DNA from: AP-15 sp035503615
GTDB taxonomy: Bacteria; Pseudomonadota; Alphaproteobacteria; ATCC43930; CGMCC-115725
Assembly (NCBI GenBank): GCA_035503615.1
Contig: DATJTI010000031.1
Coordinates: 1 to 64,000, forward strand
Direction of reading: 5' to 3'
DNA length: 64,000 nt
Shown piece after piece: positions 9,079-18,582 of this stretch. The notes beneath the pieces are model-generated. The model did no database searches. It had not been told where the DNA came from and saw only the letters and a list, made by a program, of their open reading frames with translations. Position 1 is the stretch's first letter; every line of letters begins with the position of its first letter. The position numbers and the translations under genes were made by a program.

Positions 9079-9600
9079 CTAATACCTTCGCGGCGGCGCA
9101 CCAGCCCCGGCAACCGCTCGCCACAATGTTTCTCTGATGCGCATGTCCAGGAATTGTCGATGCCGGTCCAGCACGGCGCGCAGCCCGGGACCGACCAGGT
9201 CTTCCGGCATCGGTTCGAAGCCGAGCTTGCGAAACCACGGCCCGTTCCAGCGAGGCGTTTTGAACGTCGTCAGGATGAGGCTTGGCAAGTCCTTCGACCG
9301 CGCCTGTTTGTCCGCGGCGGCGACCAGGGCGGCGCCAATTCCGCGGCCGGAAAACCCGATCTCGACCGCGATGTTGGCAATGTAGAGCATGCCGTCCATC
9401 GCCTGCGTCAGAACAAAGCCGACGACCCGGTCATCCTCTTCCGCCAGCACGACATCGCCTTGTGCGAGGCGGTCGGCGGCAATGGGTGGCGTCTTCACTG
9501 CAAAAGAAAGCTCGTCGATGGTGGCGTAGCGGGCCCGCGCGGCTTTCTCGATTTCCTGCAACCGGGGAATGTCGCGCTCATCCGCCGGACGCAGCAGCAT
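9079..9600 (-). CDS. GNAT family N-acetyltransferase
   Basis: A 173-residue acyl-CoA-dependent acetyltransferase. It shows IANIAVEIGFSGRGIGAALV, which holds the acetyl-CoA binding loop (R/Q-x-x-G-x-G/A form), and a C-terminal WFRKLGFEP, typical of GNAT enzymes. The substrate is unknown. ATG 9600 begins MLLRPADERDI, a normal GNAT N-terminus. The longer frame upstream is the shadow of the enoyl-CoA hydratase gene. No clear ribosome-binding site precedes the ATG. Confidence 0.85.
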   Translation of the reverse strand: MLLRPADERDIPRLQEIEKAARARYATIDELSFAVKTPPIAADRLAQGDVVLAEEDDRVVGFVLTQAMDGMLYIANIAVEIGFSGRGIGAALVAAADKQARSKDLPSLILTTFKTPRWNGPWFRKLGFEPMPEDLVGPGLRAVLDRHRQFLDMRIRETLWRAVAGAGAPPRRY

Positions 9601-9668
9601 GGGGAAGGTTCCATACCGAATACGGGCCGGGCACCAGACGGGAGCGGAAGCGCCGATGCCAGGAAGGG

Positions 9669-10463
9669 TTACCGGCCTTTGAATTGCGGTTTGCGTTTTT
9701 CGTTGAAGGAGGCGATGCCTTCGCGGCGGTCCTCGGTCGGGACCATGCGATTGTAGGCTTCGATCTCGAACATCATGCCGCTCGCGAGGTCCATCTGCAG
9801 CCCGTAATGGATCGCATGCTTGGCTTGGCGCACCGAAATGGGCGCGTTGTCGGCGATCCGCCGCGCGGTTTCGAGCGCGTCCTCGACCACCTTGCCCGGC
9901 GCGCACAGCCGGTTGACCATGCCCCAATCACAGGCGTCCTGAGCCGTGAACGGGCGCCCGGTCAGGATGATCTCCTTGGCGCGGCGTTCGCCGACCGCGC
10001 GCGGCAGGTGCTGCGTCCCGCCGGCGCCCGGCATGATCCCCAGTGTCACCTCGGTCAGCGCGAAGCGGGCGGTTTCGGCGGCATAGATGAAGTCGCAGCA
10101 CAGCGCCAACTCGCAGCCGCCGGCATAGGCGGCACCATTGACCGCACCGATCACCGGCACTGGGCAGGCGACGAGCGCGCGCACCATCCGTTCGAACAAC
10201 AGGTGCTGGTCCTGCCAATCGACGTCGGTCATGCCGTTGCGTTCCTTCAAGTCGCCGCCGGCGCAAAAGGCTCGCTCGCCGGCGCCGGTCAAGACGATGC
10301 AGCGCGCTTGCGCCGGTGCCGCGTTGACCGCATCGAAAAAGGCCAGGAGATCGCGGCCCATCTGGGTGTTGAGCGCGTTGGCGACCTCGGGCCGGTTCAG
10401 CGTCAGCAGCACCAGCCCGTCGCCGCGATCCTCGGTGCGCAACGTCGCAAATTCCCGGTTCAT
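9669..10463 (-). CDS. Enoyl-CoA hydratase/isomerase family protein
   Basis: A 264-residue crotonase-fold enzyme acting on acyl-CoA thioesters. Oxyanion-hole and active-site segments are present: CAGGDLKE near residue 67, AYAGGCELALCCDF with a catalytic Glu near 118, and LGIMPGAGGTQ near 140. The full-length crotonase pattern supports hydration of an enoyl-CoA, but isomerase or other crotonase reactions remain possible. ATG at 10463 is preceded by GGAAAGGCGAG. The 208 bp upstream, to the glycosylase gene, holds no recognisable gene. Confidence 0.9.
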   Translation of the reverse strand: MNREFATLRTEDRGDGLVLLTLNRPEVANALNTQMGRDLLAFFDAVNAAPAQARCIVLTGAGERAFCAGGDLKERNGMTDVDWQDQHLLFERMVRALVACPVPVIGAVNGAAYAGGCELALCCDFIYAAETARFALTEVTLGIMPGAGGTQHLPRAVGERRAKEIILTGRPFTAQDACDWGMVNRLCAPGKVVEDALETARRIADNAPISVRQAKHAIHYGLQMDLASGMMFEIEAYNRMVPTEDRREGIASFNEKRKPQFKGR

Positions 10464-10671
10464 CGCTCGCCTTTCCGCCGGCTCATCCGGATCGCGAGCA
10501 TAACATGCGAATGCGAAGGGTCAGGCGGGTTGCAAGCGGAGAAAACGTTGCATCGGCGCGAAGCCGGTGCCGGACGCCGGAGCCTTGCCGCGCGCGGACG
10601 CGTGGATGCTCGAAGATTCCACTCCAGCGGATTGCGAGCGGTTCTGGCGCAACGCCGCCCGTTTCCGTCGC

Positions 10672-11196
10672 TCAGACTTGCCCGATCAGGGCGTCGCGCA
10701 GCGCACGCCATTCGGCGAGCTTGGCGGCGAAGTCGAGCCGGGCATGGGCCGGGCTGGTCGATGGCAGCGCCAGATAGGCGATGCCGGCGCGCCGCGGGAA
10801 ATGGCGGTCATGGAGCCGGCGCGCGCCGCTGCCGTTGAACGCGACGGCGGCGATCCGCGGATGCGCGTCGAGCAGCCGGTCGATCGCGTTCGGCACCTCG
10901 CGGCGGATCGTCGTATCGGCGCTGGCCTCGCGCTCGCCCAACGCGCAGACGTCCCACAGCGCCACCCGCCGGCTCAGCGCGAAGCCGAGCCGCGCGGCAT
11001 AATCGGCGACGAGCGGCGTTTCGAACAACGCGAACAGGATCGGCCAGAACAGGTTGCGGGGATGCGCATAATATTGTTGCCGGCGCAGCGATTCCTCGCC
11101 CGGCAGGGTGCCGAGCACCAGGAGCCGCGCCGCGTCGTCCACGACCGGCGGGAAGCTGCGCTTTTCGGCGGCGGCCCGCTGCGGCGCGGCGCTCAC
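10672..11196 (-). CDS. DNA-deoxyinosine glycosylase-like protein (uracil-DNA glycosylase superfamily)
   Basis: A 174-residue base-excision repair enzyme. VLGTLPGEESLRRQQYYAHP followed by RNLFWPIL matches the hypoxanthine/deoxyinosine glycosylase branch (family 6) of the uracil-DNA glycosylase superfamily, in which the Asn of HPRN is catalytic. FNGSGA is the conserved second motif. The start GTG (11196) overlaps the stop of the preceding deacylase gene in a GTGA arrangement, so the two are translationally coupled. A repair enzyme in an N-acyl amino-acid hydrolase operon is an unexpected pairing. Confidence 0.85.
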   Translation of the reverse strand: MSAAPQRAAAEKRSFPPVVDDAARLLVLGTLPGEESLRRQQYYAHPRNLFWPILFALFETPLVADYAARLGFALSRRVALWDVCALGEREASADTTIRREVPNAIDRLLDAHPRIAAVAFNGSGARRLHDRHFPRRAGIAYLALPSTSPAHARLDFAAKLAEWRALRDALIGQV

Positions 11197-12152
11197 GCGA
11201 CAAAGCGGCCGAGGCGGACCGCGGTATGTCCCTTGGCCAGCCGGCGCGACGGCATGATCAGCACGCAATCATCATAGGGGGTGCGAACCTCGCGGCCATC
11301 GTCGCGGCCGATCAGCGTCCCTTTCGGGTTCAGCACTTCGAGACCGCGGAACTCGCCCGCAAATTCGAAATGGTCGCCGGCAATCGTGACCGCCTCGGTG
11401 ACCTCGATGACCCGCTGCTGCGGATTGGCGTCGAAATCGGGGCCGCCGACCGGTGCGGCGTCATCCCGGCTCAAAGTGCCGACCGCCAGGAGAAAGCGCA
11501 GCATCACGCCGGTCGCCACCTCGGCGGCGCGGTTCTGCCAATGCTGCCCGGCCTCGATCAACAGCGCGGTCTTGGCGGCGGCTGGATCGGCGAACGCACC
11601 GTAATCGCGCATCCGCTTGCCGGCGGCGTGGCCGACATCGCACATGATCAGTTCGGGGATGCCGACGCGGCGGGCGAGCGCCACCGACCGGTCGAGCGTT
11701 CCGGCCAGCATCAGGGGTGCCGTCGCATACTGCATCGAATGGATGTCCAACAGGAAATCCGCGGCGTCGACAAACGGACGCAGCGTGCGCGCCCGAGTGA
11801 GTTCGACCGATTGCCGCGGGCCATCGAGGGTGGCCTCGTCCCACAGTCGGTTGAAATCCTCGTCGACAAAGCGTGAGGCGACCGGGTAGCGCCGGTCGAA
11901 GCGACGATAGGCGGCGACATTGTCGAAGGCCAGGGTGAGCCGGCCCTGCCGCGGCCGCAGCCCGGCGCGAAACAGCCGGTCGAGTGCGATCGCGCCACAG
12001 ATTTCGTTGCCGTGGGTCAGCGCCGTCACCAGCACGTGCGGCCCCGACCTGCCGCTGTCGAATGTCGTGACATATTCGACCCCGGTATTGCCGGCCCGAT
12101 AGGGCTCGATGTCGGGTGGGATCAGTTCGACGGCATAGTTCGGTTCGGCCAC
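11193..12152 (-). CDS. Succinylglutamate desuccinylase/aspartoacylase family (M14) deacylase
   Basis: A 319-residue zinc hydrolase of the AstE/AspA branch of the M14 carboxypeptidase fold. The HxxE zinc site is HGNE (His47, Glu50), with a third His in DIHSM near residue 138. It should cleave an N-acyl group from an amino acid, but the acyl donor cannot be predicted; no ast operon genes are present. The GTG start at 12152 is preceded by GAGGGAGCG and lies 12 bases after the argE stop. The 3' end overlaps the glycosylase gene. Confidence 0.88.
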   Translation of the reverse strand: MAEPNYAVELIPPDIEPYRAGNTGVEYVTTFDSGRSGPHVLVTALTHGNEICGAIALDRLFRAGLRPRQGRLTLAFDNVAAYRRFDRRYPVASRFVDEDFNRLWDEATLDGPRQSVELTRARTLRPFVDAADFLLDIHSMQYATAPLMLAGTLDRSVALARRVGIPELIMCDVGHAAGKRMRDYGAFADPAAAKTALLIEAGQHWQNRAAEVATGVMLRFLLAVGTLSRDDAAPVGGPDFDANPQQRVIEVTEAVTIAGDHFEFAGEFRGLEVLNPKGTLIGRDDGREVRTPYDDCVLIMPSRRLAKGHTAVRLGRFVA

Positions 12153-12164
12153 GCTGGCGCTCCC

Positions 12165-13328
12165 TCAGGCGGCGACATTGTCGAAAATGCGGGCGATGAA
12201 CCGCTCGCATCGTGCGATCTGTTCGAGATCGACGAATTCGTCGGGCTTGTGCGCCTGCTCGATCGAGCCCGGGCCGCAGACGACCGTGGCGATGCCGGCG
12301 TTCTGAAACAGCCCGCCTTCGGTGCCAAAGCTGACCTTGGCGGTGCCGTTGGCGCCGGTCAGCGCGGTGACCAGCCGGGTGATCTCGGCGTCGTCCCCGG
12401 TAGCGAGGCCGGGAAAGGCGCTCAGCTCCTCGAAGTCGATCGCCGCTTCGGGACGGATTGCGCGCATTTCCGGCAGCAGATGCCGAAGGGCGAAATCGCG
12501 CAGTTCGGCGATGCCGGCTTCCGGGTCTTCGCCCGGCAACAACCGGAACTCGAAATCGAAGCTGCAATCCCTGGGTACGATGTTGAGCGCGGTGCCGCCA
12601 TGGATCACGCCCGTCTGGATTGTCGTATAGGGCGGTGTGTAGTCCGGATCGAACGGTCCGGCTTCGCGTCTGCGCCGCGCCATCGCTTTCAATAATGCGA
12701 TCATCTCGGCCGCCGCCTCGATCGCGTTGACGCCCTGATGCGCCAGTGCCGAGTGCGCCTCGAACCCCCGCACCCGGCAGCGAAAGCTGCGCTTGCCCTT
12801 GTGGCCGGTCACCGGCTGCATCAGGGTCGGCTCGCCGACAATGCACAGCCGCGGCCGGTCCGGCCGGTCGGCGATCGCCGCGATCAGCCGCCGCACCCCG
12901 CGGCAGCCGACCTCCTCGTCATAGGACAGCGCAAGGTGGATCGGCAGGCGCAGCTTGCGCCCGACCAGCTGCGGCAGCAGCGCCAGCACGATTGCGACAA
13001 AACCCTTCATGTCGGCGGTGCCGCGGCCGAACAGCCGGTCATCGCGGGCCAGCAGCGTAAACGGGTCGCTGTGCCAATCCTGGCCATCGACCGGAACCAC
13101 GTCGGTGTGTCCCGACAGCATGATCCCGCCGATCTCGGCGGGTCCGAGCTTGGCGTAGAGATTGGCCTTGTGCCCGGTCTCGTCAAAGATCAGCTCGCTC
13201 GCCACCCCGAGATTATCGAGATAGTCGCGCACGAACCCGATCAGCGCCAGGTTCGAATCCCGGCTCGTGGTGTCGAAGGCGACGAGCCGGCGCAGCATCT
13301 CGACGCTGCCGATCGCGGTCGCTGTCAT
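12165..13328 (-). CDS. argE: Acetylornithine deacetylase
   Basis: M20 family metallohydrolase of 387 residues, removing acetate from N-acetylornithine for arginine synthesis. Metal-site motifs are LSGHTDVVPV near residue 72, GRGTADMKGF, and YDEEVGCRG with the catalytic Glu. Length and motifs match the alphaproteobacterial ArgE type rather than DapE. It heads a minus-strand operon with the M14 deacylase and DNA glycosylase, and is divergent from an N-formylglutamate amidohydrolase across 233 bp. Confidence 0.9.
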   Translation of the reverse strand: MTATAIGSVEMLRRLVAFDTTSRDSNLALIGFVRDYLDNLGVASELIFDETGHKANLYAKLGPAEIGGIMLSGHTDVVPVDGQDWHSDPFTLLARDDRLFGRGTADMKGFVAIVLALLPQLVGRKLRLPIHLALSYDEEVGCRGVRRLIAAIADRPDRPRLCIVGEPTLMQPVTGHKGKRSFRCRVRGFEAHSALAHQGVNAIEAAAEMIALLKAMARRRREAGPFDPDYTPPYTTIQTGVIHGGTALNIVPRDCSFDFEFRLLPGEDPEAGIAELRDFALRHLLPEMRAIRPEAAIDFEELSAFPGLATGDDAEITRLVTALTGANGTAKVSFGTEGGLFQNAGIATVVCGPGSIEQAHKPDEFVDLEQIARCERFIARIFDNVAA

Positions 13329-13561
13329 GTCGCGAGCCTAGGCCGAAGTGCGGCGCGACGCCAGAGGCCCAGATTCGCTAGATTCGCCCGGCTTGCCCAG
13401 CAGGCGTGCGGCCCGTACATTCGTCGCGATCGAGGCGGCGGGCCGACCGCCCCCGCGAGCGGATCCTGTCCTTGGGGGCACGATGCCCGACGAATTTGCC
13501 AGTGCGGTGCTCTGCGAGCCGACGCGGCCGCCGCTTCGCGTGCAACCGCTGGACCCAGCCG

Positions 13562-14458
13562 ATGCGTGAGCGGTTTGCCGAGGTGGCCGCCACCGGCAGC
13601 AAGCCCGAGCAAACGAGCTTCGAGATCCCGGGCGTCCTGTGGCGGCGCGACCCGGAAACGGCGGAAGTGCCGCTGGTCTTCGATTCGCCGCATAGCGGCT
13701 CGTTTTATCCGGAGGATTTCCGGTTCAGCTGCGCCTTTGAAAATTTGCGGCGCGCTGAGGACACCTATGTGGACGAGCTTTACGCTGCCGCCCCCGCGCA
13801 TGGTGCCACCCTATTGGCAGCGCTGTTTCCGCGCAGCTACCTCGACGCCAACCGCGCGGTCGACGATATCGACGAGGCGCTGATCGACGGCGTGTGGCCA
13901 TCGCCGCTGCGCCCGTCACATTCGACCCGCGCCGGTCTCGGACTGGTTCGCCGGGTCGCCCGGCCGAGCCTGCCGATCTATGAGCACAAGCTGTCGGCCG
14001 GCGAGATCCTCGACCGCATCGAGCGCTGTCACACGCCCTATCATCGCGTGCTCGACGAGGCGTGCGACCGGCTGCACCGCAAGTTCGGCGTGGTCTGGCA
14101 CATCAACTGCCATTCGATGCCATCGAAACGCAGCGCGCGGGATATCGGCAGGCCGGCCGATTTCGTGCTCGGCGATCGCGACGGCACGACCTGCGCCGGG
14201 GAATTCACCGAGTTCGTGGCCAGCGTCTTGCGCGGGCTTGGCTATGACGTGCGGATCAACGAGCTCTACAAGGGCGTCGAGATCGTCAAACGGCAGGGCC
14301 ATCCCGAACTTCGCCGTCACAGCCTGCAGATCGAGGTCGACCGCGCCCTCTACATGGACCAGAAGACACTGCACAAGAATTCGGGGTTTACCCGGGTTCA
14401 GGCCGACATCGCCCGGCTGATCGCCGCCCTGCGCGAGTTCGCCGAGACGCGCCGATGA
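13562..14458 (+). CDS. N-formylglutamate amidohydrolase family protein
   Basis: A 298-residue zinc-dependent hydrolase of the FGase family, releasing formate (or another N-acyl group) from glutamate, the last step of one histidine-degradation route. It shows VFDSPHSGSFYP near the N-terminus, DANRAVDDID, HINCHSMPS and LQIEVDRALYMD, all conserved blocks of the family. No other hut genes are seen, so the physiological substrate is open. ATG 13562 gives the normal N-terminus. The gene is divergent from argE. Confidence 0.9.
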   Translation: MRERFAEVAATGSKPEQTSFEIPGVLWRRDPETAEVPLVFDSPHSGSFYPEDFRFSCAFENLRRAEDTYVDELYAAAPAHGATLLAALFPRSYLDANRAVDDIDEALIDGVWPSPLRPSHSTRAGLGLVRRVARPSLPIYEHKLSAGEILDRIERCHTPYHRVLDEACDRLHRKFGVVWHINCHSMPSKRSARDIGRPADFVLGDRDGTTCAGEFTEFVASVLRGLGYDVRINELYKGVEIVKRQGHPELRRHSLQIEVDRALYMDQKTLHKNSGFTRVQADIARLIAALREFAETRR

Positions 14459-14538
14459 CTTCTCGCGCGCCGATGACGCGCCCGGCGTCAGTCGTTTTTC
14501 CCTGGACCAGGTCGCCTAATCGATAGGGAGGCTTCTCA

Positions 14539-14976
14539 ATGGCGAAGATTCCGAAGGTCCTGCAATCGCATATCGACACCGCGTTTCCGGCCAATGTATG
14601 CCTTGTCGGCAGCGTGCTGCCGAGCGGGTTTGCCCAGATCACACCGCGCGGCGGTACCATGGTCTATGACGACACGCATATCGCGCTGTGGGAGCGCGGC
14701 AAGGGCTCGACCAACGCCAATCTCAAGGACGGCACGGCACTGACGGTCTATTTCCGCAAGCCGCAACTGCGCGAGGAGGGGATTCTGCCCAAGGGCGGCA
14801 TCGCCCGCTTCTACGGCCGCGCCAGGGTCCACAAATCGGGACCGGTCTATGACGAGGTGTGGCGGCGCCTGGTGCAGCCGGAAAAGGACCGTGACCCGCA
14901 AAAGGCCGGCTACGCGGTGCTGATCGAGATCGAGCGCGCCGAGGACCTTGACGGCCAGCCGCTGGCCCTCGACTGA
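14539..14976 (+). CDS. Pyridoxamine 5'-phosphate oxidase family protein
   Basis: A 145-residue split-barrel flavin-binding-type protein of the FMN-binding pyridoxamine-oxidase-like superfamily. The pattern LVGSVLPSGFAQITPRGGTMVYDD is split here by context, with ALWERGKGSTNANL and TVYFRKPQ typical of these small proteins. Specific chemistry is unknown; it lacks the full length of true PdxH. A strong ribosome-binding site (AGGGAGG) precedes the ATG. accD follows after 87 bp. Confidence 0.8.
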   Translation: MAKIPKVLQSHIDTAFPANVCLVGSVLPSGFAQITPRGGTMVYDDTHIALWERGKGSTNANLKDGTALTVYFRKPQLREEGILPKGGIARFYGRARVHKSGPVYDEVWRRLVQPEKDRDPQKAGYAVLIEIERAEDLDGQPLALD

Positions 14977-15063
14977 CGCGGGCGCAAGAGGCGGCGTCCG
15001 GGCGCAATCGGCAAGCGCAACGCGGGCATCGATCGGGCAATCGGGTCGGATATCGGGCGCGGC

Positions 15064-15960
15064 GTGGCAAACTGGCTCGGCAATTTTGTTCTTCCCAAGA
15101 TCCGGGCGGTGGTCCGCAAGCGGGACGTACCGGACAATCTGTGGACGAAATGCCCGGGCTGCGGGCAGATGCTGTTTCACCGCGAACTCGCCGCCAATCT
15201 GGAAACCTGCCACGGCTGCGGCCATCACCTGCGGATCGGGGCGGCGCGCCGCCTGCAGATCCTGTTTGACGAGGGTACGGCAAGCCGGGTCGAGCTGCCG
15301 CGGACGGTCTCAGACCCGCTGCGTTTCCGCGACCGGCGGCGCTATGCCGACCGCTTGAAGGAGGCGCAGGCGGCGCATGGGCCGGGCAGCGACGCGGTCC
15401 TCGTCGCGCATGGCCAGATCGGCGGCCAGCCGGCGGTGGTCGCCGCCTTCGAGTTCGGCTTTATGGGCGGGTCGATGGGAACGGCTGCCGGCGAAGCGCT
15501 GCTGACCGCGGCCAGGCTCGCCGTATTGCAGGAGGCGGCACTGATCGTCGTGCCGGCCTCGGGCGGGGCGCGCATGCAGGAAGGGGTGCTGTCGCTGATG
15601 CAGCTGCCGCGCACGATCATCGCCGCCGATCTGGTCAAGGAGGCCGGGCTGCCATACCTCGTGCTGCTGACCGATCCGACCACCGGCGGGGTATCGGCCT
15701 CGTTCGCGATGGTCGGCGACATCATGCTCGCCGAGCCCGGCGCGGTGATCGGCTTTGCCGGGGCGCGGGTCATCGAAGAGACGATCCACGAAGAACTGCC
15801 CGAGGGCTTTCAGCGCGCCGAATATTTGCGTGATCACGGCATGATCGATCTCGTCGTGCCGCGCCCGGAGTTGCGCGAAACGATCGGCCGCCTGCTCGCG
15901 CTGCTGCGCGATCGGCACGCGCCCGATGTGCCGGCGCCGATGCTTCCGGAGGTCTTGTGA
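15064..15960 (+). CDS. accD: Acetyl-CoA carboxylase carboxyltransferase subunit beta
   Basis: Beta subunit of the heterotetrameric carboxyltransferase that makes malonyl-CoA for fatty-acid synthesis. It has 298 residues. The N-terminal zinc ribbon has Cys30, Cys33, Cys49 and Cys52 (CPGCG and CHGCG), followed by the crotonase-like core with SGGARMQEG and TDPTTGGVSASFAM. The start is GTG. The stop overlaps the folC start as GTGA. In many alphaproteobacteria accD-folC follows trpFBA; here trpB/trpA are absent and a PNPOx-like gene precedes it. Confidence 0.97.
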   Translation: MANWLGNFVLPKIRAVVRKRDVPDNLWTKCPGCGQMLFHRELAANLETCHGCGHHLRIGAARRLQILFDEGTASRVELPRTVSDPLRFRDRRRYADRLKEAQAAHGPGSDAVLVAHGQIGGQPAVVAAFEFGFMGGSMGTAAGEALLTAARLAVLQEAALIVVPASGGARMQEGVLSLMQLPRTIIAADLVKEAGLPYLVLLTDPTTGGVSASFAMVGDIMLAEPGAVIGFAGARVIEETIHEELPEGFQRAEYLRDHGMIDLVVPRPELRETIGRLLALLRDRHAPDVPAPMLPEVL

Positions 15961-17243
15961 ACCACACCACCAGCGATGTCGTGCTGGCGCGGCTGTCGCG
16001 TCTTCACCCGAAGCTGATCGACCTGTCGCTCGGCCGGGTCGAGCGGCTGCTCGCCGCACTCGGCAACCCGCAGGACCATTTGCCGCCGATCATCCATGTC
16101 GCCGGCACCAACGGCAAGGGATCGACGATCGCGACGATGCGGGCCTGCCTCGAAGCCGGCAGGTATCGGGTGCATGTCTTCAGCAAGCCGCATCTGGTGC
16201 GGTTTCACGAGCGCATCCGCCTCGCCGGACGGCTGATCGAGGAGGACCGGCTGATCGAACTGCTCGAAGAATGCGAGCGCGCCAACGAGGGCAGGCCGAT
16301 CACCTATTTCGAGATCACCACCGCGGCGGCGTTTCTCGCCTTTGTCCGCACCCCGGCCGATGTCGTGCTGCTCGAAACCGGGCTCGGTGGAAGGCTCGAC
16401 GCGACCAATGTGATCCGCCATCCGGCAGCGACCGCAATTACCCCGATCTCGCTCGACCACCAGGCGTTTCTCGGTGATACGATCGCGGCGATCGCTGGCG
16501 AGAAGGCCGGCATCCTGAAACCCGGCGCGCCGGCGGTGATCGGCCCGCAGCCATCCGACGCGGCTTTGGTGTTCGATACCCGCGCGGCCGAAATCGGTGC
16601 GCCGCTCTACCGCTTCGCAGAGGAATGGCGGTGCACGGCCAATAATGGCGGCATGCGCTACGCGGGCCGGCATTGGCAATTCGATCTTCCTCTGCCATCC
16701 CTGCCGGGGGCGCATCAGATCATCAACTCCGGCACTGCGCTCGCCTGCCTCGAGCAGCTGGCCGGCTTTCCGCTGTCGCGCGACGCGATCGCCGCGGGGC
16801 TGTGCCAGATCGACTGGCCGGCGCGGCTGCAACGGTTGCAGATCGGTCCGCTGATCGCGATGTTGCCCGAGGGCTGGGAATTGTGGCTCGACGGCGGCCA
16901 TAATCCGGGCGCCGGCGAGGTGCTGGGAGCGATGGCGGCGGGCTGGCGCGACCGGCCGCTCTATCTCGTCACCGGCATGCTCAACACCAAGGATGCCGCC
17001 GGCTTCCTGGCACCGCTCGCCCCGCATGCCCGCGCCCTCTGCGCCGTCACGATCCCCGGCGAAGACAATCCGCTTCCCGCCGGCGACATCGCCGCCGCGG
17101 CCCGCTCGGTCGGCCTTTCCGCCGAGGAGTCGCCGTCGGTCACCGCTGCGCTCGATGCGATCGCCGCCAGGCCCGGCCCGGCTCGTGTGCTGATCTGCGG
17201 CTCGCTGCACCTCGCCGGGATCGTGCTCGCCCTGAACGGGTGA
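15957..17243 (+). CDS. folC: Bifunctional folylpolyglutamate synthase/dihydrofolate synthase
   Basis: ATP-dependent ligase adding glutamate to dihydropteroate and to folates. It has 428 residues and Mur-ligase-like domains. The P-loop is HVAGTNGKGST near residue 47, followed by LLETGLGGRLDATNV and the SLDHQAFLG segment. The C-terminal domain shows DGGHNPGA. The GTG start overlaps the accD stop. Confidence 0.96.
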   Translation: MNHTTSDVVLARLSRLHPKLIDLSLGRVERLLAALGNPQDHLPPIIHVAGTNGKGSTIATMRACLEAGRYRVHVFSKPHLVRFHERIRLAGRLIEEDRLIELLEECERANEGRPITYFEITTAAAFLAFVRTPADVVLLETGLGGRLDATNVIRHPAATAITPISLDHQAFLGDTIAAIAGEKAGILKPGAPAVIGPQPSDAALVFDTRAAEIGAPLYRFAEEWRCTANNGGMRYAGRHWQFDLPLPSLPGAHQIINSGTALACLEQLAGFPLSRDAIAAGLCQIDWPARLQRLQIGPLIAMLPEGWELWLDGGHNPGAGEVLGAMAAGWRDRPLYLVTGMLNTKDAAGFLAPLAPHARALCAVTIPGEDNPLPAGDIAAAARSVGLSAEESPSVTAALDAIAARPGPARVLICGSLHLAGIVLALNG

Positions 17244-17335
17244 AGGGCGACCGGGCCGCCGCGTCCGATCGATTTTGCTGAAGCGAGAGCGTGGCGACCG
17301 GCTTATCATCGCGGTGTCGGAACGAAGCGGGTTCG

Positions 17336-17379
17336 CCCGGCCATCAAGCTGAAGCGGCCCGGTCATCAAGCTGCAGCGG
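17336..17379 (+). repeat. Tandem duplication, 22-bp unit, 2 copies
   Basis: Two near-identical 22-bp units (17336-17357 and 17358-17379), differing at two positions and each containing ATCAAGCTG. They lie just upstream of the ribosome-binding site (AAAGGGAGG) of the amidohydrolase gene. Confidence 0.8.
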
Positions 17380-17394
17380 AAAGGGAGGTGCGCG

Positions 17395-18582
17395 ATGGAG
17401 AAGCGGTTTGGCGTGGTTTCCGCCGATGGTCATTGCCGGGTCATGCATCTTCCGTTCGACCTGTGGACGAAACGGCTGCCGAGAAAATTCCAGGAGGACG
17501 GACCCAGGGTCGTCGAGCGGCCGGACGGCACCCGGCAATGGATCGTCGAAGGCCGCACCTGGAGCGGGGTGGGATGGGAAGGTGTCGGCCGGGGACCGGT
17601 CAACTGCTATACGCGGGCGGGCCTGGCCGAGGAGCCCGAGCCCGGCATTTTCCGTGCTGCCAATGCCCGCTACCGGTGCGAGGACATGGATCGCGACGGG
17701 GTCGATGCCGAGCTTGTCAACGGCCCCTATGAGCAGATCTGGCAGATCAGGGATCCGCAGCTGCGCGCGGCCTGCGTCCAGGTGGTCAATGATTGGGCGC
17801 GCGAATTGTACGAGGAGTCGAACGGCCGCTTCATCATGCTGCTGCCATTGCCGTGCCAGACCGCCGAGGAAGCTGTCGCCGAGCTGATTCGGGTGGCCGG
17901 TTTCGGCCTGCCGACCGGTGTTATTTTCGATTGGGCAAACGCCCCTGAGCCGGTTCTGCACCAGATGTGGGAGCCGGTCTGGGCGGCGGCCGCGGAAGCC
18001 GGCCTACCGGTCAACCTGCACGCCAATCCGAGCGGCGGGTCGCGCCAGATCGGGGTCGGTGTCCAGGGGCTCGAACCGCGCAACCAGGCGCTGATGCGGG
18101 TCGCCAACTTCCCGATGGGGCTGATGGCGGAACTGATGAGTGCCGTCGTGTTCTCCGGCATCTGCGACCGCCATCCCGGCATCCGCTTTGTGCTCGAAGA
18201 GGCGGGGGTCGGCTGGGTCCCGTTTCTGTTCTGGCGGTTCGACCGCGAATATGATTTCGGCGGGCCGGAAAGCCGCGTCTTCAAACCCGATATCGCGCTG
18301 TCCGAGAACCCGACCGAGTTTGTCAAACGGCAGCTGTTCTTTACCTTCGAGGTCGAGGAGGAGGGTGGTTTTCGGCGTGTGCCCGAGATCGGCCTGCACA
18401 ACTTTCTGTGGGCCAGCGACTTTCCCGGTCTCGACAGCCCGTGGCCACATTCGAAAGCGCTGGGGCACACCCCGGCCGAGGCGGCGCTGGGCAAGGCGGC
18501 GCTCGACCGGCTGGTGTTCGACAACGCGGTCAGCCTTTACGAGATCCCGGTGACCCTGCCGCAACAACGCGCGCCCGCATAG
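17395..18582 (+). CDS. Amidohydrolase family protein (amidohydrolase 2 / ACMSD-like)
   Basis: A 395-residue metal-dependent TIM-barrel hydrolase or decarboxylase of the amidohydrolase-2 group. The N-terminal VVSADGH holds an Asp-x-His metal motif, NLHANPSG carries the next His, and LWASDFPGLDSPWPHS near residue 337 holds the conserved metal Asp. Members include carboxymuconate-semialdehyde decarboxylase-like enzymes acting on ring-cleavage or aromatic acids. The substrate is unknown. A strong ribosome-binding site (GGGAGG) precedes the ATG. It is followed at 117 bp by hppD in the same direction. Confidence 0.85.
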   Translation: MEKRFGVVSADGHCRVMHLPFDLWTKRLPRKFQEDGPRVVERPDGTRQWIVEGRTWSGVGWEGVGRGPVNCYTRAGLAEEPEPGIFRAANARYRCEDMDRDGVDAELVNGPYEQIWQIRDPQLRAACVQVVNDWARELYEESNGRFIMLLPLPCQTAEEAVAELIRVAGFGLPTGVIFDWANAPEPVLHQMWEPVWAAAAEAGLPVNLHANPSGGSRQIGVGVQGLEPRNQALMRVANFPMGLMAELMSAVVFSGICDRHPGIRFVLEEAGVGWVPFLFWRFDREYDFGGPESRVFKPDIALSENPTEFVKRQLFFTFEVEEEGGFRRVPEIGLHNFLWASDFPGLDSPWPHSKALGHTPAEAALGKAALDRLVFDNAVSLYEIPVTLPQQRAPA

